Origin: Pontiella sulfatireligans
GTDB lineage: Bacteria; Verrucomicrobiota; Kiritimatiellia; Kiritimatiellales; Pontiellaceae
NCBI RefSeq assembly: GCF_900890705.1
Contig: NZ_CAAHFH010000001.1
Coordinates: forward strand, 1,674,001-1,738,000
Reading direction: 5' to 3'
DNA: 64,000 bases
The position numbers and the translations under genes were made by a program. Below are positions 10,306 to 19,946 of this stretch, one piece after another. The stretch's first letter is position 1, and each line of letters begins with the position of its first letter. The notes below the pieces were generated by a model that ran no database searches, was not told where the DNA came from, and was given only the letters and a program-made list of their open reading frames with translations.

Positions 10306-10336
10306 CCTTGCTCCCGTCCTTCTCAGAATTTATTTT

Positions 10337-10449
10337 TTACTTTTTCAAATACCCAAGCGAAACGAGGAAATCGTCCATCGCCTTATTCATTTCATTAAAT
10401 ATTTATCTGGGCGATTCGCAACGCGCGGTTTTTTCAGGGAAAACCCCAT
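10337..10449 (-). pseudogene. Deletion scar: metallopeptidase 5' end joined to esterase 3' end
   Basis: Read on the minus strand, an ATG at 10449 opens MGFSLKKPRVANRPDK, matching the start of the metallopeptidase (MAFFLKKSRVANRPDK). At GATAA this switches to the last codons of the esterase at 12746 (DKYFNExNxAMDxFLVSLGYLK), with one base missing so that the esterase part is out of frame. It ends at TAA 10337-10339. The region is therefore the stump left when a duplicated block containing both genes was deleted down to its outer ends. Confidence 0.75.
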
Positions 10450-10451
10450 AT

Positions 10452-12713
10452 TTAGTCAAGAAACGGGACCTGATCCTGAACGATATTTTTCAGTTTAACC
10501 TTGGATGTCGTGTTACTCTCCACATCAAGGATTTCAATGCTGCCGCCAAGTTCTCCGGTTTTATTCAGAAGAATGGTATACAGCTTGTCGTTATACGAAA
10601 TGCGAACCGCAGCAGTACCCTCTTTTTCAACCACTTTATGAGGAACTATTTTTGCAAGCGACGCATCACCCACCTGAAGCAGATGCAGGAAAACATCTTT
10701 TTCTTGCGCTTTCCCAGGCGTCACTTCCACTCGCCACTTGCCTTGATTGGCCTGCTCGGCGGCCGAAAACTTATCCCAGTAATGAATCGGGAATTCGGTA
10801 TCTTCATCCCACTTAAATCCGTTAACGATTTTGGTTTTTACGTTTTTTGGCAACAAGGTTTTTCCGAGCAATCGACCGCTTCCATTTGCGCTGACAAAAC
10901 TATTATCCGGAAGCACGAGCGGCTCGTCCGCAAAATGCAAAAGCCAATCTTTACGAAAGGCGGCCTTTTTACTCTCAATCCGGTCGAAGACCAAGAATAG
11001 GTCCGGATAAATATGAAAAAACTGTCGGGTCACTTCATTGACATGATTCGATGAATAACTCCCCGTCGCATCGCCAGCAATATACGCAAAATCTTCATTC
11101 GACAGGAATGATTTCACCTCGGAATTCAACCGCTGATTAAAAATCTGTCCGCCATAGAATGAATCATTTCTATTGCCCCTTTTCTTATCGCCATCTCCAT
11201 GAATCAAAACCACATTGTGCGCAACACTTTGCTGATAATAATACTTCGAGTGGTCGCCATCGGAATATCTGGGCCGATTACCGGAATCAAGGGCCTGGAA
11301 TCCATTTTTATATAGGGTAAAATGAAGATTGTCCGCATGGCGGTGGGCAATCATTTTTCCACCGCACTGGAACATGGCATACGTGCCATTGGTGGCAAAA
11401 GCATTACGGGAAAAGGTCTGCCCCATTACCGGGAAATAAAAAGCCTTTGGCAATATGCTTTCATCAAATTCCGCTCTCGTCTCATCTTGACTCTCACGTA
11501 GAAGCGAATAATAGAGATGATCCTCTTCCGCCGGAAACTTATCCCTTATGAATCGCATAAGATCGGTAGAATTAGGGTCGGCGTTGGGGTAGAGCGAAAT
11601 GAAAGCTTCCATATAGTGATCGAGGTTTTGACCAGGGAATTTGCTTTCGCGCTTCTGCAGATCGCCCGATCCATATTGATACAACACCTCGTTTTCTCCC
11701 AAAATCATGTTCCAGATCAGATAATATGGAAGGCCGAGCAGATCTGGACTGATGGCGGCGAAATCCAAATTGAGAGCCGATCTAGAAACATATAAAAAAT
11801 TAAATATTGTTTTCGGATAGGCCCCGATTGAATACGTCAAGGTCGTGCTGCTGCACCCGCCGAATTCCCCGCGACTTTGCGTGCGATAATACAATAATTC
11901 CAACAGCTCGTGGTATCCCTTCTGCAGCCAAGGCCGCAACAGGTTTGCTTTCATCTCTTCAGGAATAAAGGGCTTATCCAAGGCAACAATCGGAATATAA
12001 AACTTAAGGAACCCCGGTCCGTACGCCCCCATCTCCTTACCATTTCCTGCTTCATTATACGAACCCATCTTTTTCTTGCCGGTCACATAAGGCGCCATGG
12101 CATTGACATAGCGCGGAAGCAAATCAGAGCGGCTACTTTCCGGCATATCATTATAAATCCAGTCATAGGTCATAACCCATTTCAAGCGGGACCAACCATA
12201 CCAGTCGATCGTATAGTATAGCTCTGCACGCAACTCATAGGTTAGCAGCGAAACCGACAACAGCCATTCCGCGTACTCAGAAAATCGTTGATCGCCGGTC
12301 CATAAATAGACCCATGCGGCTTTAAGCGCATCATCGGTCGGATCAAACCGTGATCTCCCTCGGCTTACTAATCTGCTATCCTCACTTAGTATCTCCTTAA
12401 ACTGCGCCCAATACTCGACCGGGCTGATCGCCGGATAATTATACTCCTCCATTTGCGCTTCAATATGTTCTTTGTATGAAGCAATGAGTGCGCACTTCTC
12501 GGGGTCCTTCTTAAATTCATCAACCCTACTTTTCGTCAAGAAGAGCCGAGGAGTCTCTTTTGTAATCCGGGCCTCCAGATCTTCATCGGCATAGGCCGCC
12601 AGAAAGTCCGCTTCCGTCGGATACTTTTCCAGCAGGCGGGGTGCGGAAGGAACGGCAACCGCCGAGCCAACAACCCATACACTTGTGAGTAATGCTATAA
12701 TCCCATTTTTCAT
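10452..12713 (-). CDS. Secreted heparinase II/III-family lyase, copy B
   Basis: Tandem paralog of the gene at 8044-10305 and also 753 residues long when started at ATG 12713 (GGAG five bases upstream; signal peptide MKNGIIALLTSVWVVGSAVA). Same layout: helical toroid, then a heparinase II/III C-terminal domain with AHRHADNLHFTLY, GFQALDSGNRPR and a SVAHNVVLIHGD block. Differences from copy A cluster in the middle (about residues 350-560), which might alter specificity. The esterase gene begins 33 bp upstream and is probably co-transcribed. Confidence 0.85.
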   Translation of the reverse strand: MKNGIIALLTSVWVVGSAVAVPSAPRLLEKYPTEADFLAAYADEDLEARITKETPRLFLTKSRVDEFKKDPEKCALIASYKEHIEAQMEEYNYPAISPVEYWAQFKEILSEDSRLVSRGRSRFDPTDDALKAAWVYLWTGDQRFSEYAEWLLSVSLLTYELRAELYYTIDWYGWSRLKWVMTYDWIYNDMPESSRSDLLPRYVNAMAPYVTGKKKMGSYNEAGNGKEMGAYGPGFLKFYIPIVALDKPFIPEEMKANLLRPWLQKGYHELLELLYYRTQSRGEFGGCSSTTLTYSIGAYPKTIFNFLYVSRSALNLDFAAISPDLLGLPYYLIWNMILGENEVLYQYGSGDLQKRESKFPGQNLDHYMEAFISLYPNADPNSTDLMRFIRDKFPAEEDHLYYSLLRESQDETRAEFDESILPKAFYFPVMGQTFSRNAFATNGTYAMFQCGGKMIAHRHADNLHFTLYKNGFQALDSGNRPRYSDGDHSKYYYQQSVAHNVVLIHGDGDKKRGNRNDSFYGGQIFNQRLNSEVKSFLSNEDFAYIAGDATGSYSSNHVNEVTRQFFHIYPDLFLVFDRIESKKAAFRKDWLLHFADEPLVLPDNSFVSANGSGRLLGKTLLPKNVKTKIVNGFKWDEDTEFPIHYWDKFSAAEQANQGKWRVEVTPGKAQEKDVFLHLLQVGDASLAKIVPHKVVEKEGTAAVRISYNDKLYTILLNKTGELGGSIEILDVESNTTSKVKLKNIVQDQVPFLD

Positions 12714-12745
12714 CCTTGCTCCTATCATTTTGAATTCATTTTTAA

Positions 12746-13585
12746 CTATTTCAAATACCCCAGCGAGACGAGGAAATTATCCATCGCCTGGTTCGTTTCA
12801 TTAAAATATTTGTCGTCATCTTTCCCTTGGTTGAAAAAGCCATGCCCAACACCGTCCCAAACCCGAATCTCGCACCGCCCGCCCTTGGACTTAACCAATT
12901 TCTGGAAGGGTTTGGCCTTTTTGGCATGCGCATCCTGCTCCCCGAAAAACAGGATGCTCGGAACCGTGCGTTCGCTCACATGGGCATACGGTGAATAGTC
13001 CAGCGAGAAGCCTTCCCACGGCTTCTTTCCTAGACTCACGGGGTTGAACAGCACCATGGCGTTGGCTAAATAAGGGATCGACTGGTCTGCATCCCCATTA
13101 TCAATGCCGGGAATAACCCCGACACAAGCAGCGACGGTCCCCCCGGCAGAAGCCCCGGACGCCACAATTCGGGCGGGATCAATTCCCAGCTCGACGGCAT
13201 GCGTCCGAATATAGCGCATGGCCGATATCCCATCATTCACACAATCGACCCGAGTGGAGTTGTGGCGAGAAGACACCCGATAGTCGGCCGTGATGGCGAC
13301 CATCCCCCGCTCAGCCAAATAGTTGCACTGCGGCTGAAACTGGGCAGGCGTACCTTTAGAAAATCCACCCCCAAAGAAAAATACGATGGCTGGCACCTTA
13401 TCCGTTTTCTTATGCCCCTTGGGAGCGAGCAGGTAGAGCTTGAGTTCAACGTCATCAATCGTCTTGTAAACGATCTCTTTCGCCTCAGGAAATTCAGGCG
13501 GATAAACCGACATGTCATATTGTGCAAACGCACCCGAAGCCAACATGCAGACCAAACCCAACTTAAAAACCAATTTACCACTCAT
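12746..13585 (-). CDS. Secreted alpha/beta-hydrolase, BD-FAE-like carbohydrate esterase
   Basis: Protein of 279 residues with a signal peptide (MSGKLVFKLGLVCMLASGAFA) and GGAG upstream. It has the esterase/lipase layout: oxyanion-hole motif FFFGGGFSKGT, nucleophile elbow GASAGG (Ser146), an acidic residue in FFGEQDAH and catalytic His in GVGHGFF. The family removes acetyl or feruloyl groups from polysaccharides, so it likely exposes the backbone for the lyases next to it. The last 22 codons are also found, degenerate, in the scar at 10337-10403, showing that this gene was once duplicated together with a heparinase gene. Confidence 0.8.
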   Translation of the reverse strand: MSGKLVFKLGLVCMLASGAFAQYDMSVYPPEFPEAKEIVYKTIDDVELKLYLLAPKGHKKTDKVPAIVFFFGGGFSKGTPAQFQPQCNYLAERGMVAITADYRVSSRHNSTRVDCVNDGISAMRYIRTHAVELGIDPARIVASGASAGGTVAACVGVIPGIDNGDADQSIPYLANAMVLFNPVSLGKKPWEGFSLDYSPYAHVSERTVPSILFFGEQDAHAKKAKPFQKLVKSKGGRCEIRVWDGVGHGFFNQGKDDDKYFNETNQAMDNFLVSLGYLK

Positions 13586-13633
13586 AACGACTCGTCTCCT
13601 AGTTCAAGATCTCTTTGTGAATCCGCTCTTCCG

Positions 13634-15394
13634 TTATTCAACCCGGGTCAGAACTAATTTTCGAACCTTGACCGACTCCGATGTCAAATCTTTTTGCAGC
13701 GCAAAGTGGATTGCACAATTCGGTGAAAAAACTTTTACGCTACCTAGACGTTTAGTAACAAATTTCCCATCCGTTCCTTCAACCACACGAATCAGTTCGG
13801 AGGTCTCGGTATTTTGGTTGTCCCACTCACTGCGGCGGCTAGATACAACATAACGGCTCCCAGCCTTATCATTTTCGCAGGCATATTCAATATCCACCAA
13901 ATATTCTCCTTCTTCATTCGGAAGGTTAATCCAACTCAGTTGATTGAGATTATGCGCCAAAATAAAATTATCAACGGACTGAGTTTCCCAATCATAAACT
14001 AAATCTGGCCCCCGCAGTCTTGCTTCCCATGCATACAGGTTCCAGACGGCAGGAATAGTCTCATAGCCAAAGTCGGGTATAACCACCGCTTGCTCATCCT
14101 CAATATCCAGCACAATAACCGTATTAATCTGATCAGGTGCAGTCTGGGGAAGTACTAAAGAAAGACGTTTCTTAGTTTGGTTGAATTGAATGGATGGTCC
14201 TCCATCCAAAAAACGGGCGGTCTTCACACGGCTGCTCAGTCCATCGAGATCGAGTGATTCGCCCGGCCAGTTCAGTATGTGCAGATAGAGCTTACCCGGC
14301 TTCGCCGTACAGCGCCATGTGATGCCATTGATGTTGAACGGGCTGTGCGAGGTGTCATAAATGGATTCGCCGTTCACGGCCATCCATCGCCCAACCTCCC
14401 TTAAAATCCGTTGACTGTCCTCCGGGATAACACCGGTGGCATCGGGACCCACATTCAACAGATAATTCCCGCCCTTGCTAACAATATCAACCAGCTTGCA
14501 GATGAGATCTTTCGGACTCTTCCAATTGTGGTCATTCTTTTTGTATCCCCAGGTACGGTTCAATGTGGCCGGAACCTCCCACACATTGGATGTATAAACC
14601 TGGGTCGGGATGGTATTGTCTTCTGTTTGATCATAATCGCCTTGATCGTGGCCAATGCGGCTGTTCACTAGACAACTTGGTTGTTTTTCTTTCACTAGAT
14701 TACGCAACTCGATCACTTGATCCTTGTTCATTAATCTTGGGGTGTCGAACCAGATCATGGATAGATCACCATAGCCCTCCAACAATTCTTCTACCTGCGG
14801 TAATACCTTATTTTGGATGTAGATTTCAGGATCGCGTTTCCCCGAAAAATCCCATGTATTCCCGAAAGCATTTGGTTCATGCCAATCATGTGCCTGGGAA
14901 TAATAGAACCCAAACTTGAGATCACGCTCCGCACAGGCCGCCGAAAGCGCCGTCATCGGATCTTTCCCATACGGAGTTGCATCCACAATATTATATGTGC
15001 TGGCCTTCGAACCATACATGGCGAAGCCATCGTGGTGCTTCGCGGTGATGACCATGTATTTCATCCCCGCATCCTTCGCCAAATCGGCCCACTCATTGGC
15101 ATTGAACTCTACCGGATTGAATGTAGCGGCCAGTGGTTCATATTCGGATACAGGAATCTTTTCTCGATTCATGATCCATTCGCCGATGCCCGGAACCTCT
15201 TTTCCCTTCCACTCGCCCGCCGGAACGGCGTAGAGCCCCCAATGGATGAACATACCGAATTTCATCTGCTGAAAACGCTGAAGAGCGGGATCTGTTTCTA
15301 CGGATGCGGGGAGATTCTTCGAAGAACCTCCCTGGCAAACAAACGCGATACAGCCCAATGCAAAAAAAAGACTCAAACCCCATTTACGATTCAT
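13634..15394 (-). CDS. Secreted alpha-L-fucosidase, GH29
   Basis: Protein of 586 residues with a signal peptide (MNRKWGLSLFFALGCIAFVCQG). GH29 signatures are clear: KFGMFIHWGLYAVPAGEW near residue 45, YMVITAKHHDGFAMY, FGFYYSQAHDWHEP and the retaining nucleophile in MIWFDTP (Asp217). GGNYLLNVGPDATGVIP is also typical. A beta-sandwich domain follows from about residue 350. It releases alpha-L-fucose from oligosaccharides. Its start overlaps the stop of a predicted 52-residue ORF upstream (ATGA). The acid/base residue could not be assigned with certainty. Confidence 0.9.
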   Translation of the reverse strand: MNRKWGLSLFFALGCIAFVCQGGSSKNLPASVETDPALQRFQQMKFGMFIHWGLYAVPAGEWKGKEVPGIGEWIMNREKIPVSEYEPLAATFNPVEFNANEWADLAKDAGMKYMVITAKHHDGFAMYGSKASTYNIVDATPYGKDPMTALSAACAERDLKFGFYYSQAHDWHEPNAFGNTWDFSGKRDPEIYIQNKVLPQVEELLEGYGDLSMIWFDTPRLMNKDQVIELRNLVKEKQPSCLVNSRIGHDQGDYDQTEDNTIPTQVYTSNVWEVPATLNRTWGYKKNDHNWKSPKDLICKLVDIVSKGGNYLLNVGPDATGVIPEDSQRILREVGRWMAVNGESIYDTSHSPFNINGITWRCTAKPGKLYLHILNWPGESLDLDGLSSRVKTARFLDGGPSIQFNQTKKRLSLVLPQTAPDQINTVIVLDIEDEQAVVIPDFGYETIPAVWNLYAWEARLRGPDLVYDWETQSVDNFILAHNLNQLSWINLPNEEGEYLVDIEYACENDKAGSRYVVSSRRSEWDNQNTETSELIRVVEGTDGKFVTKRLGSVKVFSPNCAIHFALQKDLTSESVKVRKLVLTRVE

Positions 15395-15549
15395 AGCGAC
15401 TCTCCTTCATTTTCATATTCGATTTGTGAATCCGCGTTAACGCCCCGGCGGTCCTTCTTCGATCGGCCAATCATTCGTATGAAAAGGCGCCGAAGAAGTC
15501 CCCGTTCCGCCAACGAAACCATGCCCGTCAGCAGAACAACCAAAGTCAC
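15391..15549 (-). CDS. Predicted 52-residue small membrane-anchored protein
   Basis: A GTG at 15549 overlaps the TAG stop of the upstream esterase gene (TAGTG), and the frame runs without interruption to a TGA that overlaps the fucosidase start (ATGA). The peptide begins VTLVVLLTGMVSLAERGLLR, one hydrophobic stretch, then a basic segment (RRLFIRMIGRSKKDRR) and an acidic tail. Overlaps at both ends suggest translational coupling. It may instead be decayed sequence: there is no homology I recognise and the start codon is weak. Confidence 0.35.
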   Translation of the reverse strand: MTLVVLLTGMVSLAERGLLRRLFIRMIGRSKKDRRGVNADSQIEYENEGESL

Positions 15550-17825
15550 TAATCCTCTACTCCCTTTGAGGTAAGCTCAATAACGCTTCCTCGGCCTAGT
15601 TTTTCAGCCCTCTTCAACGCATCTGCCCACTCACCACGGGTTCCACCATTCAGATAGACCCTCGCCTTCAAGGCGGCCATAACGACTGCATCCGGCATGC
15701 CCATATAGCGGTTTACAGCCAGAAAATAAGGGCCCTGCCGATGCGTTGCGGGGAGATCGCATAAATGTAGCGCTTCGATGCCGTCTTCAAACAAAGAGGC
15801 ATAAAGTGCCACGCCCGCGCTCGTTCCCCGAGCTCGGAGATCAACCGTCGTCGCCTGCGTTCCGACCTCTTTCAGAACTTGAATGGCCCGACGCACATCC
15901 CACACCCGCATGCCATCAACGGTTTGTCCCAGTTCAACAAATTGCCGATAAATGCGACGGGTGTATTTTAGATCGACCTCCCACTCGTACGGATTGTTTC
16001 CGTTTTCACGTGCCAAAAATCCAATCAAATGATGCTGATAGGGATTCCACGCCGTTGGACCGACCCCACGCGGGGCAAAAACGGCAACGGCACGATGACC
16101 TCCCCGAACTTGATTCATAAGATCGGCAAACCCAGCAACGTCATCCGCAACCGGATCCCGCTCCTCGGCAAGAACCCCGGGGAAACGAGGCTTCATCTTT
16201 GCAAGAAAGCCGTCCCAACCTTGCTCGTCCACCACATCCAGCACGACGTGATCCATGGTTTTTGCATCCGCTGCCCGGATCAAGTACATCGTCAAATCAA
16301 TGTTTTCCTGCGAAGTGAAGCGATACGATGAAAAACGAACTCCATCCCTGACGACCGAGAGCCCTTCCTTAACATTCAAGTCGGAGGGATCGTTCGGCCA
16401 AGAGCGAAACGTTTTCTGCTTAAGCAATTCCATGTTCCGGTCATACCGACCCTGGATTTCACTCGCCGTTGCATCTGGGGATAGCGGGACATATCGCGGA
16501 ACAAACAATTCATCGATTTGGGTATTGATCTGATCCCCGGGCACCCGTCCGGTCATTTTATACGGCGGTTTATCGGAGCGTTGCGGCCCCGGATTGATCA
16601 TCCAATCCGTTTTTTCACTTTCCGGAATATCCCCAAACAGAGAAAGCTCCTCGATATCGAAAACTTTTTCGGCCGCAATCGTGATCAACGAATTGTCATT
16701 TTTCAGGTATTTATTAAACCAATGAAATGTAGGAATGCGCATTTCCTGCGTGCTTTTATGTCCCCCCGGAACAATGTTCAGACTAAGGGAATCTTCCGCA
16801 TCATATAGCTTATAGATCTCCAAGGTTTTTTGATAAACGCGAACAATCCCATCCAGCGGATAATAGTCATCCTTATCGGAACCCCCTAATAATACCGGTC
16901 GGGGCGCAATAAGCGCCATGGTTTTTGCCGTATCGTGCTGGTACATGTTGATGGCATGGGCACAATCGCAGCTAAGATCCATCGTATTTTCTTCAATCAG
17001 CATTCTTATATCTGATGTTTTTCCGGCAATAGGAACTGCAGCGGCGATACGCTCATCCACCGCAGCGAGCCAAACACTGTCGATCCCCCCACCGCTTCGG
17101 CCCGTCACACCAATACGGGCGGCATCGACTTCGTTCCGCGTCTCCAAATAATCCAACGCCCGGATTCCGTTCCAGGTCTCGACCCCGGCAGGCGTGTAGC
17201 CCCGGTTATGCCACCAAAACCGCTGCGCCTTGCTGGTTCCGCGATGGATACCGGAAATTTCGCCCTCATCCAATGTATCGATAATCAGGCAGGCATATCC
17301 GTTGCGCGCATACCAAACCCCATGATAGTGATATCTTGTTTTCGCCCCATGCGTCACACCATCCCTGTAAGATCCGGCATGTCCGCATAAATACAGGATC
17401 GTCGGCAAGGGCTTTTCAACCGACTTCGGCAGATAGAAATTAGCCGTCACATACAATTTAGGCATCGATTCAAACAGTATCTTTTCCACGATAAAATCGC
17501 CGTGGTCAATCCGGCTAACCACGCGGACATTTAGATCCGTCTTTTCAGGTAGCGGATCCAGCCCCAGCGAGTCCAGCACTTGCCGGCGAATTTCCGGGCG
17601 GGCCTTTTCCCAGTCGGCCAATTCGTCCATCCCCGCAAAGGTTTCTTTTTCGATCGACTCAATCTGGCCGTGCATATACTCGCGGACCATTTCATCCCCG
17701 CGACGGGTATCAACGGCCCGCCCTTCGCATGTTAAGGGGGTATAGACCGCATGAGGGTCAAGCTCCGCATTCATGATGGAAGGCCATGCCATTAACCCGA
17801 CTAACCCAATCTGTAAATAGTTCAT
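15549..17825 (-). CDS. Secreted two-domain carbohydrate esterase (tandem alpha/beta-hydrolase)
   Basis: Protein of 758 residues. Two adjacent ATGs (17828 and 17825) follow AAAGGAG; I prefer 17825 for spacing. The signal peptide is MNYLQIGLVGLMAWPSIMNA. Domain 1 (about 50-390) is acetyl-xylan-esterase-like, with LYLCGHAGSYRDG, nucleophile elbow GRSGGG (Ser244), an acid in GGSDKDDYYP and a His in VPGGHKS. Domain 2 (about 430-750) is a second alpha/beta-hydrolase-like fold with GTSAGV (Ser669). Such proteins deacylate polysaccharides; whether domain 2 is catalytic is unclear. The gene starts only 10 bp after the PL6-like gene ends, so the two are surely one operon. Confidence 0.75.
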   Translation of the reverse strand: MNYLQIGLVGLMAWPSIMNAELDPHAVYTPLTCEGRAVDTRRGDEMVREYMHGQIESIEKETFAGMDELADWEKARPEIRRQVLDSLGLDPLPEKTDLNVRVVSRIDHGDFIVEKILFESMPKLYVTANFYLPKSVEKPLPTILYLCGHAGSYRDGVTHGAKTRYHYHGVWYARNGYACLIIDTLDEGEISGIHRGTSKAQRFWWHNRGYTPAGVETWNGIRALDYLETRNEVDAARIGVTGRSGGGIDSVWLAAVDERIAAAVPIAGKTSDIRMLIEENTMDLSCDCAHAINMYQHDTAKTMALIAPRPVLLGGSDKDDYYPLDGIVRVYQKTLEIYKLYDAEDSLSLNIVPGGHKSTQEMRIPTFHWFNKYLKNDNSLITIAAEKVFDIEELSLFGDIPESEKTDWMINPGPQRSDKPPYKMTGRVPGDQINTQIDELFVPRYVPLSPDATASEIQGRYDRNMELLKQKTFRSWPNDPSDLNVKEGLSVVRDGVRFSSYRFTSQENIDLTMYLIRAADAKTMDHVVLDVVDEQGWDGFLAKMKPRFPGVLAEERDPVADDVAGFADLMNQVRGGHRAVAVFAPRGVGPTAWNPYQHHLIGFLARENGNNPYEWEVDLKYTRRIYRQFVELGQTVDGMRVWDVRRAIQVLKEVGTQATTVDLRARGTSAGVALYASLFEDGIEALHLCDLPATHRQGPYFLAVNRYMGMPDAVVMAALKARVYLNGGTRGEWADALKRAEKLGRGSVIELTSKGVED

Positions 17826-17835
17826 CATTTCTCCT

Positions 17836-19752
17836 TTAATTCCTCAGCCAGACCGGCCCGACCGAATCCCCTGTTAACATGGGCATTAAAACCAGTGAAG
17901 AGCCGCGCCCTTCAGCACACTTATCTTTCATATCATCTCTGATCAATTCATCGTTCGTCACATCTTCATTCAACTCCGGAAGGTGCTCAAAACAGTTGCC
18001 TTTAAAGCGCACCGGTTCCTTATACTCCAGGGTAACCAGCAACGCTTCATCCGTCCCCATCATCACATTGTTTTCGGCTCGAATATCATACGCTAGAACA
18101 GTTCGCTTTTTAATATCCGTTTCAGGAAAAACGTCTTCCACCACGACAACGGTCTGCCGCGCCACAATCGTGTTCCGCCGGATCAGCGTATCACTGGCCG
18201 GCGCATAATGCCGCGGCAGTACTGCAGGGCGCCCCGGCTCTTGGAAGCCTTCCGGAGAGCCGCTTCTCAGCCTGATGGCTGATGCATAACCCTCAAAATA
18301 ATTATGTTCTACCAGATGTCCCGACTCACGGATGCTGATGCCACACGTGAGGGCATGGCCTTTTCGCTCTTCGGGCCAGAAATCATGATTTTCTCTGTCC
18401 TGCACAAAATAATTCCCATACACGTGGGCACGACGTCCTTGGCGTAACGACATCGCGCCCGCTGAATTAAAGAAAGCGTTGTAGCGCGTTACATTGCCTG
18501 TGGTCTTATCCGAAATAATCTCACCCACACAGTTCTCGAAAACATTATATTCGATGAGAGTGTGCGATTCGTTTGTTGCCACCCAGCCGCTTCCGACCAT
18601 GATGGGATGCGTTTTGCCCGGGTAAAGATTAAAGTAGTTGTTGTCAATGCGATCCCATGATTCAGGAAGCCCGCCGGTTGGAAGGAGGTTATTCCCCGAT
18701 CGCTTCCCAATAAATGAACAATGATCCACCCGGTTATGTTCTCCGGGCATTCTCACCCACTTGAACTCTTTTTTCTTAAACGCGGAATCACGGTCAAAAT
18801 TATCAACCACGCAACCCGTCAAACGGTTATAGGCCCCATCAAGAGTAACCAACGGCGGAACCGAATCACCGTCCGGGGCGATCCCCTCCGTGAAAACAAT
18901 ATCCTTCACCGTAATGTAGGACCCTTTAATTCCAATCGCCGGGGTCCCGCAAAAAACCACCTGCCCGGGATTTTTTGCACGTATAATGACGCGGCTGTTA
19001 GCGGCACCGGAATTGGATATCTCCAATTGCACATCTTCATATCGGCCATCCGCCAGCAGGATTTCATCCCCGGCCTTGGCCTGACCCACGGCACGTAGCA
19101 GACCGTTAAGATCCCGTACCTCCACGGTCCGTTTTAAAGCAGGCACCAAAAACGGATTCCGCACCAAACTGGACACCTTAACATTTGATCGGAGTGATTC
19201 GGCACCCATCGTCACATAGAGGTCGTTCGACAACACCTGAGCCTCGTCATCCGCCTCCGTATAATCCATCTGGAGCTGTCCATCCAAATACAGCTGAAAC
19301 CGGTTCGCCCATTTCAACAGACGGTAGCGGTACAATCGATCTGGAGCCAGCACCGCGAAATCCTGCATCTGCTTCAAGACGGCTCCACCGGGCATCTTCT
19401 CCAAGGATGAAATCCCGCTATGGAGATTATACGTGGAGAGAATATATCCCGCCCCCTCAGCTCCCGCTTTTCGAGATGACATGCGAATTTCCAATGCGGC
19501 ATCCAACTCGCTCGGCTTTAGATCAAACTCCGCCATAAAATTCCTGCGCAGAGAAATCTCCCCTCCAAGAAGTGACGACTGCGCACCGCTGACAGGTTCG
19601 GCATGAAAGAGCTCCGCCTTGTCTGAGCCCTTGGGATCGCCAAGCAACAGCGCACGAATCGATTCGCCCGACGTCAGGGTTGACGCTTGCAGCACTTGTG
19701 CCGAGCAAATAAAAGTACAAATCAGATTTACTATAGTTCTCATCATTTCCAT
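17836..19752 (-). CDS. Secreted PL6-type (alginate lyase / chondroitinase B) beta-helix lyase
   Basis: About 638 residues. The start is uncertain: ATGs at 19752, 19746 and 19743 precede the signal peptide RTIVNLICTFICSAQVLQA, and no strong ribosome site is visible. Residues about 30-200 look like a LamG/concanavalin-like module. From about 205 the chondroitinase-B/PL6 pattern begins (VRDLNGLLRAVGQAKAGDEI, LLADGRYEDVQLEISNSG, VIIRAKNPG), followed by beta-helix rungs (DHCSFIGKRSGNN, HTLIEYNVFENCVGE). PL6 enzymes cleave alginate or dermatan-type uronic acid linkages with Ca2+. It is the first gene of the esterase operon. Confidence 0.8.
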   Translation of the reverse strand: MEMMRTIVNLICTFICSAQVLQASTLTSGESIRALLLGDPKGSDKAELFHAEPVSGAQSSLLGGEISLRRNFMAEFDLKPSELDAALEIRMSSRKAGAEGAGYILSTYNLHSGISSLEKMPGGAVLKQMQDFAVLAPDRLYRYRLLKWANRFQLYLDGQLQMDYTEADDEAQVLSNDLYVTMGAESLRSNVKVSSLVRNPFLVPALKRTVEVRDLNGLLRAVGQAKAGDEILLADGRYEDVQLEISNSGAANSRVIIRAKNPGQVVFCGTPAIGIKGSYITVKDIVFTEGIAPDGDSVPPLVTLDGAYNRLTGCVVDNFDRDSAFKKKEFKWVRMPGEHNRVDHCSFIGKRSGNNLLPTGGLPESWDRIDNNYFNLYPGKTHPIMVGSGWVATNESHTLIEYNVFENCVGEIISDKTTGNVTRYNAFFNSAGAMSLRQGRRAHVYGNYFVQDRENHDFWPEERKGHALTCGISIRESGHLVEHNYFEGYASAIRLRSGSPEGFQEPGRPAVLPRHYAPASDTLIRRNTIVARQTVVVVEDVFPETDIKKRTVLAYDIRAENNVMMGTDEALLVTLEYKEPVRFKGNCFEHLPELNEDVTNDELIRDDMKDKCAEGRGSSLVLMPMLTGDSVGPVWLRN

Positions 19753-19843
19753 TGATTCCAATCAATGTGTATCCATTCAGGACGAAGAGGCCGTTGCCCG
19801 AACCTGTGAACATTTCAGGATTCCCAATTTACCTTTTCTACTC

Positions 19844-19872
19844 GTAAAATTGGAACGTCCAGATTGCGTCAA
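19844..19872 (-). promoter_or_regulatory. Candidate promoter of the PL6-esterase-fucosidase operon
   Basis: On the minus strand TTGACG (19867-19872) is followed after 17 bases by TTTTAC (19844-19849), about 90-100 bp before the possible starts of the PL6-like gene. The -35 match is good and the -10 is poor. This is a pattern match only. Confidence 0.25.
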
Positions 19873-19946
19873 CAAACGTCCCTATTTACGACTTCATTGC
19901 CACCTTATCCGCGCGGGCTTCTAACAGTAGCGTCAACTAAGAATAC

